Of a stretch of 6,872 nucleotides of DNA, positions 1 to 3,929 are shown piece after piece (within the stretch, counting starts at the first letter, position 1; every line of letters starts with the position of its first letter). The DNA lies in NCBI GenBank assembly GCA_003556525.1, contig PWRH01000051.1, positions 1-6,872 on the forward strand. Reading direction: 5' to 3'. The notes beneath the pieces were generated by a model. It was not told where the DNA came from, did not search any database, and saw nothing but the letters and a program-made list of their open reading frames with translations. Origin of the DNA: Candidatus Nealsoniibacteriota bacterium. GTDB taxonomy: Bacteria > Patescibacteriota > Minisyncoccia > Minisyncoccales > RBG-13-42-11. Position numbers and translations under genes: made by a program.

Positions 1-244
1 CGCTTCCCAATATTTAAAAAAAGGTTCTTTAGCACTAATAGAAGGAAGACTACAAACCAGGTCTTGGGAAGACCAAAGTGGAACAAAAAAATACAGAACC
101 GAAATAATCGGAGAAAGAATCCAATTGGGTCCGAGAGCAGCTGAAAGGACCGATCAAAAATTTGACAAAGACCAGGATTCTGCAGAAAATATCCCGGTCA
201 TCGATGAAAACGAAGAAATCGACATTAAAGATATCCCCTTTTAA
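1..244 (+). CDS. ssb: Single-stranded DNA-binding protein SSB, C-terminal 80 residues (5' end off window)
   Basis: SSB coats single-stranded DNA during replication, repair and recombination and recruits partner enzymes through its C-terminal tip. The open frame starts at base 2 (base 1 ends the previous codon) and stops at TAA 242-244. The visible protein begins in the second half of the OB fold: YLKKGSLALIEGRL, then TRSW, the DQSG loop and YRTEIIGERIQLGPR match the family closely. After the fold comes a short polar linker of about 20-25 residues, then an acidic tail (IDENEEIDIKDIPF) ending in the canonical DIPF partner-docking tip. The linker is much shorter than in enterobacterial SSB. The gene lies 34 bp before rpsR on the same strand, as in the common rpsF-ssb-rpsR operon, so rpsF probably lies just off the left edge. 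Start, promoter and the N-terminal part of the fold cannot be seen. Identification is very secure. Confidence 0.96.
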   Translation, partial: ASQYLKKGSLALIEGRLQTRSWEDQSGTKKYRTEIIGERIQLGPRAAERTDQKFDKDQDSAENIPVIDENEEIDIKDIPF

Positions 245-278
245 TTAAAAAAATAATAAGAATAAAATAAAAACACCT

Positions 279-476
279 ATGGAATGTTATTTTTGCCAAC
301 GCAATATTAAAGATATTGACTTTAAGGAAACGCAAATTTTAAAAAGATTTATTTCTTTGTCCGGAAAAATCAAGCCAAAAAAAAGAACCGGTGTTTGTTC
401 CGGCCATCAAAAAAAATTAACCCGGGCGATTAAAAGAGCCAGATATATGGCCTTTTTGTCGCCAACCTCAAAATAG
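279..476 (+). CDS. rpsR: 30S ribosomal protein bS18, zinc-binding-motif form
   Basis: S18 is a small-subunit protein that binds 16S rRNA on the platform next to S6. The 65-residue product has the family core, with LKRFIS (21-26), GKIKPKKRTGVCSGHQKKL (29-47) and the basic helix RAIKRARYMAFL (49-60). It is shorter than the 75-residue E. coli protein. C3 and C6 (CxxC) together with C40 and H43 (CxxH) form a likely four-ligand zinc site. This is known for one class of S18 and absent from others; metal binding here is inferred from the spacing. The ATG at 279 is chosen because it puts the CxxC at the N terminus and no upstream in-frame start is available after the ssb stop. No Shine-Dalgarno motif is visible before it. 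The gene follows ssb by 34 bp and is probably cotranscribed with it. Its TAG stop directly abuts the recA stop on the opposite strand. Confidence 0.95.
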   Translation: MECYFCQRNIKDIDFKETQILKRFISLSGKIKPKKRTGVCSGHQKKLTRAIKRARYMAFLSPTSK

Positions 477-503
477 TTATTCAACGCTAAATAACGCTTT
501 TTT
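476..503 (+). terminator. Weak candidate intrinsic terminator for the ssb-rpsR transcript
   Basis: An inverted repeat begins at the last base of the rpsR stop codon: GTTATT (476-481) pairs perfectly with AATAAC (490-495) across an 8-nt loop. Two bases later a run of six T follows (498-503). The stem is short and has only one G-C pair, so it is weak. It is, however, the only hairpin-plus-T-tract seen at the expected place. It lies inside the recA 3' coding end, because there is no intergenic space. On the opposite strand the same stem is followed only by TATTTTG, which makes it less convincing as a recA terminator. Confidence 0.3.
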
Positions 504-1469
504 GATTTTTTCAGCAATCTCCGGGTTTTCTTTCAAAAACTCTTTACTCGCCTCGGTGCCTTGACCGAGTTTTTTGTCTTCAAAATTGAGCCAAGCACCT
601 GCTTTTTTAACCACTCCCAACCTAATCCCGGCACTCAAAATATCTCCGAAATAAGAAATACCCTCGTTATAATAAATATCAAACTCGGCAACCTTAAAAG
701 GCGGGGCAACTTTGTTTTTTACTATTTTTGCCTTTATTCTTGATCCGACAATTTCTTCTTTTTGTTTTATTTGCGCTGTTCTTCTTAAGTCAATCCTGAC
801 TGAAGAATAAAATTTTAAAGCCAGTCCTCCAGAAGTTGTTTCAGGATTGCCAAAATAAACCCCTATTTTCATTCTTATTTGATTGAGAAAAATAACCGTT
901 GTTTTTGTTTGGGCTAAAATTGACGAAAGCTTACGCAATGCCGAAGACATTAATCTTGCCTGAAGCCCGATTTGAAACTCACCCATTTCTCCGGCGATCT
1001 CTGATTGAGGAACTAATGCAGCCACTGAATCAACAATAATAACATCAACCTCTTCCGACCTTACCAAGCTTTCTACGATTTGAAGCGCTTGCTCTCCTGA
1101 GTCGGGCTGTGAAATTAAAAGCTCATCAATATTAACCCCTATTTTTTTAGCATAATCGGGGTCTAGGGCATGCTCTGCATCGATAAAAGCAGCCACTCCT
1201 CCCTTTTTTTGAGCTTGAGCGCAAATATGAAGCGCCAATGTTGTTTTTCCGCTTGATTCAGGGCCAAAAATCTCAACTACTCTTCCCCTGGGAACTCCGC
1301 CTACACCCAAAATCATGTCTAAAGAGATAGACCCTGTTGAAATCGCATCAACATCAACCGCTCTCACTTCCTTTAATTTCATAATCGCTCCCTCTCCAAA
1401 CCTTTGTTTTATTTCATCAACAGTATCTCTTAAATCTCCTTTTTCGGATTTTATTTTTTTCTTTGCCAT
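477..1469 (-). CDS. recA: Recombinase RecA
   Basis: RecA is the ATP-dependent DNA strand-exchange protein. It forms filaments on single-stranded DNA and in many bacteria also triggers LexA self-cleavage. The 330-residue product is full length apart from its tail. It has the Walker A motif GPESSGKT (69-76), the catalytic glutamate E99 in DAEHALDP, Walker B VIIVD ending at D147, DNA loop L1 around 160-167, the allosteric glutamine Q197 in NQIRMKIG, and loop L2 with F206 and NPETTSGG. The C-terminal domain is present (KNKVAPPF, GISYFGDIL, LGQG, LKENPE) but ends at ALFSVE, so the long acidic tail of E. coli RecA (352 residues) is missing. The ATG at 1469 gives the usual N-terminal length and lies just after a strong promoter match, with no Shine-Dalgarno sequence. 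The neighbours are ftsK upstream, separated by a repeat array, and rpsR convergent with no gap. No obvious LexA operator was seen in the upstream region. Confidence 0.98.
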   Translation of the reverse strand: MAKKKIKSEKGDLRDTVDEIKQRFGEGAIMKLKEVRAVDVDAISTGSISLDMILGVGGVPRGRVVEIFGPESSGKTTLALHICAQAQKKGGVAAFIDAEHALDPDYAKKIGVNIDELLISQPDSGEQALQIVESLVRSEEVDVIIVDSVAALVPQSEIAGEMGEFQIGLQARLMSSALRKLSSILAQTKTTVIFLNQIRMKIGVYFGNPETTSGGLALKFYSSVRIDLRRTAQIKQKEEIVGSRIKAKIVKNKVAPPFKVAEFDIYYNEGISYFGDILSAGIRLGVVKKAGAWLNFEDKKLGQGTEASKEFLKENPEIAEKIKKALFSVE

Positions 1470-1475
1470 ATTTTA

Positions 1476-1504
1476 ATTATAAAAATTATAACTCAAAATG
1501 TAAA
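1476..1504 (-). promoter_or_regulatory. Sigma-70-type promoter of recA, predicted leaderless start
   Basis: Read on the - strand, the -35 element TTTACA (1504-1499, five of six consensus bases) is followed by a 17-bp spacer and a perfect -10 element TATAAT (1481-1476). Counting from the -10, +1 falls at 1469, which is the A of the recA ATG. The transcript would therefore have no 5' leader, which agrees with the lack of a Shine-Dalgarno sequence. A second TATAAT lies at 1490-1485, but its -35 position reads TTTCTA and is poor. The -35 element is separated from the upstream repeat array by one base. The region is A+T-rich, so chance matches are possible, but near-consensus hexamers at ideal spacing are uncommon. 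Confidence 0.6.
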
Positions 1505-1505
1505 C

Positions 1506-1652
1506 ATTAGAAACCGAATTTCGCTTTAGCGAAATGAAGGTGGAAAAGAGATTTATCTCTTTGACTATTCAAAACCGAATTTCGCTTTAGCGAAATGAAG
1601 GTGGAAAAGAGATTTATCTCTTTGACTATTAGAAACCGAATTTCGCTTTAGC
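1506..1652. repeat. 61-bp tandem repeat, 2.4 copies, two hairpins per full copy
   Basis: Copies lie at 1506-1566, 1567-1627 and 1628-1652 (25 bases, partial). Copies 1 and 2 are identical except for AG versus CA at 1509-1510 and 1570-1571; the partial copy matches copy 1 at every base. Each full copy has hairpin A, ATTTCGC-TTTA-GCGAAAT (1518-1535 in copy 1), then nine bases, GAAGGTGGA, then hairpin B, AAAGAGA-TTTA-TCTCTTT (1545-1562). The array fills most of the 183-bp ftsK-recA gap. It ends exactly at the ftsK stop codon on one side and one base from the recA -35 element on the other. The period is not a multiple of three and the array is not a conserved coding frame. Neither hairpin is followed by a good T tract outside its own stem, so these are not typical terminators. 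Possible roles are binding sites for a dimeric regulator, an mRNA-stabilising structure in the ftsK 3' UTR, or a REP-like dispersed element. Function is unknown. Confidence 0.93.
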
Positions 1653-3872
1653 CTATATTTTTTTCCAGCCTTCTTCGTCAGTAGGAGCGTCGGTACTGTT
1701 TTCTTTTTCAAGACCGAGAGACTGACTTTCCGCGCCATAAACTTCTCTTGGCTTAGCCCCTTCACCAGGACCAATAACATTTCTTTCTTCAAGCATATCA
1801 AGCAATCTGGCTGCTCTTGCATAACCAACTCTTAATCTTCTCTGTAAAAGTGAAGCAGAAGCTTTTTTGGATTCAATAACAATGTTTTTTGCTTCTTTAT
1901 ACAAAGGATCGTCATCACCTTCAAAACTATCCAGATTAATTTCCCCGTTTTTTGCCTCCAAGCTTTTTTCAAGATCTTCTGCCAAATGATTGTGGCTAGT
2001 ATCATCTTCTTCATCCAAGCTAATACTGTCTTTTTGAGCTTTAATATAGTCAACCACTTTTCTAACTTCTTTTTCCGAAACATAGGAACCTTGGATTCTT
2101 TTTGGCCTTGAAGACTCAGCGGAAATAAAAAGCAAATCACCGGCTCCCAAAAGCTTATCCGCTCCCGATGTGTCCAAAATCGTACGGCTGTCAACCTGAG
2201 AGGCAACCTGAAAAGCGACCCTTGAAGTAATGTTTGCCTTAATCAATCCGGTAATTACTTCGACCGAGGGACGCTGGGTAGCTACAACCAAATGAATCCC
2301 GACTGCCCTGGCCATTTGAGCAAGCCGAACAATCGCACCTTCCATTTCTCTGCCTTTGGATGCCATCAAATCAGCCAACTCATCAATAATAATAACAATA
2401 TAAGGCAAAGGTCTTTCTCCCTGCTTTACAACTTTTTCATTATAGCTAACTATGTTTCTTGAACCGTTACCCGACAAAATATCAAACCTTTTTTCCATTT
2501 CAAGCACAAGCCATTTTAGAGCATTAATCGCTCTTTGAGGGTCGAAAATAACCGGAGTCAAAAGATGAGGTAAGTCCTTATAAGCTGAAAACTCCACTCT
2601 TTTCGGATCAACTAAAATAAACCTTAAAGTTTCGGGTGAGTTTTGATAAAGCAAACTTAAAATTAAAGAATTCAAAAAAATGGTTTTACCTGTTCCTGTA
2701 CTACCGCCAACCAACAAATGGGGCATTCTGGCCAAGTCTGCAAAACAAGGCGTTCCTGCAACATTTTTTCCCAAAACAACCATTAAGCCGGAATTTGCTT
2801 CCTGAAAATAAGGGCTGGCAATCAAATTTCTTAAGCTGATTTGAGACCTTGATTTATTCGGCACCTCAATACCAACCAAAGATTTTCCCGGAATAGGAGC
2901 TTCAATTCTAATCGGATGACTGGCTAGGGCCAAAGAAATATTGTTTGAAAGGCCGGTAATTTTTGAAAGCTTTATTCCTTCGGCCGGTTTTAAAGTATAT
3001 TGGGTAACAGTGGGGCCAATATTGATTTCAGACATTTCTACCGATACCCCGAAATTTTCAAGAGTTTTTCTAATAATAGTTGAATTGTTCAGTACATCTC
3101 CGGCTGCCGGCTTTCCTTTATCGCTCTCCAAAAGCTCCAAGGGCGGCAGCTTATAATCAAAGTCACTCAAAAGTTTAGCAGGAGCATCTTTCTTTTTCGG
3201 CTCCAATACAGGCTCTTCTGTTTTTGGAGGTTTTTCTTTAATCTGAGGCTCGATTTGATTGACTTCAAAATTAGGCGCAAAAACCTTTTTCATTATGGAA
3301 GGTTTTTCTATTTCAATATCCTTGTCCTCCTTTTCTTTAGCTTCTTTTTTAGATTTCGGAACCCTGATTAAATACCAAAACATCAATCCGCCGATTATAA
3401 CAATAGCGCTAAAAATAATTCGGGCAACCAAAACATCGAACAACCTTAATGCCGGTAAACTTAAAATATAGCCCAGCCACCCTCCTTCTTTGGGCTCCAT
3501 ATGAAAAACCTCAATAAGTCCGGAAAGGCCGATAATTAAAATTAAAATTCCGAAAACAGTAATTCCAAAAAAGTTTTCTTTTTTGGCGGAAAAAAGAACA
3601 AACGCAGCTAAAACAAAAATTAAAGGAACGGCAAAAACCGTTTTTCCGATTAAAAAATAAAGGCTCTCCATTATAAAAGAGCCTGCCAGTCCGGCTAAAT
3701 CAAAAAAACTGAGAGCAAAAATTATTGCCAAAATAAAAACAATTATCCCTAAAACCCATTTCTTAATCTCTTCAGGCAATTCCAAGCCCCTTGGTTTTAT
3801 TCTCGATAATAAGCCCTGCCTCTTTTTTTTATTTTTCTTGTTCTTATTCTTATTTTTTTTCCTCTTACCCAT
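1653..3872 (-). CDS. ftsK: DNA translocase FtsK/SpoIIIE
   Basis: This is a septum-anchored, ATP-driven double-stranded DNA pump that clears the chromosome from the division plane and, in many bacteria, activates dimer resolution. The 739-residue product starts with a very basic tail (12 Lys/Arg in residues 3-18). Four likely membrane segments follow, near 39-57, 79-96, 102-121 and 151-169. Next come a short charged, proline-containing linker (about 171-245), the alpha/beta motor and the gamma domain. The motor has Walker A GSTGTGKT (390-397), Walker B VIIIDELADLM (493-503) and ATQRPS (531-536). An acidic stretch (about 619-656) separates it from the gamma winged helix (about 657-712, with SLLQRRLRVGYARAARLLD), which reads polar sequence motifs in relatives. 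Size and layout resemble B. subtilis SpoIIIE more than the long-linker E. coli FtsK. The ATG at 3872 is the only sensible start; an AAAAGG touches it with no spacing, too close for a normal ribosome site. It follows rpoC by 57 bp with no clear promoter or terminator, so cotranscription is likely. Confidence 0.96.
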   Translation of the reverse strand: MGKRKKNKNKNKKNKKKRQGLLSRIKPRGLELPEEIKKWVLGIIVFILAIIFALSFFDLAGLAGSFIMESLYFLIGKTVFAVPLIFVLAAFVLFSAKKENFFGITVFGILILIIGLSGLIEVFHMEPKEGGWLGYILSLPALRLFDVLVARIIFSAIVIIGGLMFWYLIRVPKSKKEAKEKEDKDIEIEKPSIMKKVFAPNFEVNQIEPQIKEKPPKTEEPVLEPKKKDAPAKLLSDFDYKLPPLELLESDKGKPAAGDVLNNSTIIRKTLENFGVSVEMSEINIGPTVTQYTLKPAEGIKLSKITGLSNNISLALASHPIRIEAPIPGKSLVGIEVPNKSRSQISLRNLIASPYFQEANSGLMVVLGKNVAGTPCFADLARMPHLLVGGSTGTGKTIFLNSLILSLLYQNSPETLRFILVDPKRVEFSAYKDLPHLLTPVIFDPQRAINALKWLVLEMEKRFDILSGNGSRNIVSYNEKVVKQGERPLPYIVIIIDELADLMASKGREMEGAIVRLAQMARAVGIHLVVATQRPSVEVITGLIKANITSRVAFQVASQVDSRTILDTSGADKLLGAGDLLFISAESSRPKRIQGSYVSEKEVRKVVDYIKAQKDSISLDEEDDTSHNHLAEDLEKSLEAKNGEINLDSFEGDDDPLYKEAKNIVIESKKASASLLQRRLRVGYARAARLLDMLEERNVIGPGEGAKPREVYGAESQSLGLEKENSTDAPTDEEGWKKI

Positions 3873-3929
3873 CCTTTTACATAAAATTTTTAATTGTTGC
3901 TTTAACTAACGGCAGTGCTGAAAAATTAA
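3873..3929 (-). other. 57-bp rpoC-ftsK spacer
   Basis: The spacer between the rpoC stop and the ftsK start is A+T-rich. It holds no stem followed by a T tract and no good pair of promoter hexamers on the - strand; the best -10-like match (TTTTAT, 3886-3881) has only a two-of-six -35 partner. This supports, without proving, a shared rpoC-ftsK transcript. Confidence 0.4.

Noticed and set aside
240..268. A possible separate rpsR promoter (TAAAAT at 263-268)
   Set aside because: The -35 position reads TTTAAT, only three of six matches, in A+T-rich DNA where TAAAAT is common. Cotranscription with ssb is the simpler reading.
1545..1562. Hairpin B of the repeat as an intrinsic terminator for ftsK
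   Set aside because: On the - strand the stem is followed by TCC. The T run is part of the stem itself and the stem is A+T-rich, so it does not have the usual form of a terminator.
1506..1652. Possible CRISPR array
   Set aside because: The units are directly contiguous and nearly identical across all 61 bases, so there are no unique spacers, and no cas genes are present.
1470..1652. An SOS (LexA) box upstream of recA
   Set aside because: Nothing resembling CTG-N10-CAG or the Gram-positive GAAC-N4-GTTC pattern was seen between the array and the start codon. The palindromes in the repeat are of a different type.
1565..1828. An 87-codon - strand reading frame covering the ftsK 3' end and one repeat unit
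   Set aside because: It overlaps the clearly conserved FtsK gamma-domain coding in another frame and resembles no known protein. Its C-terminal part is just the 61-bp repeat read in one frame, and the period of 61 does not preserve a frame across copies.
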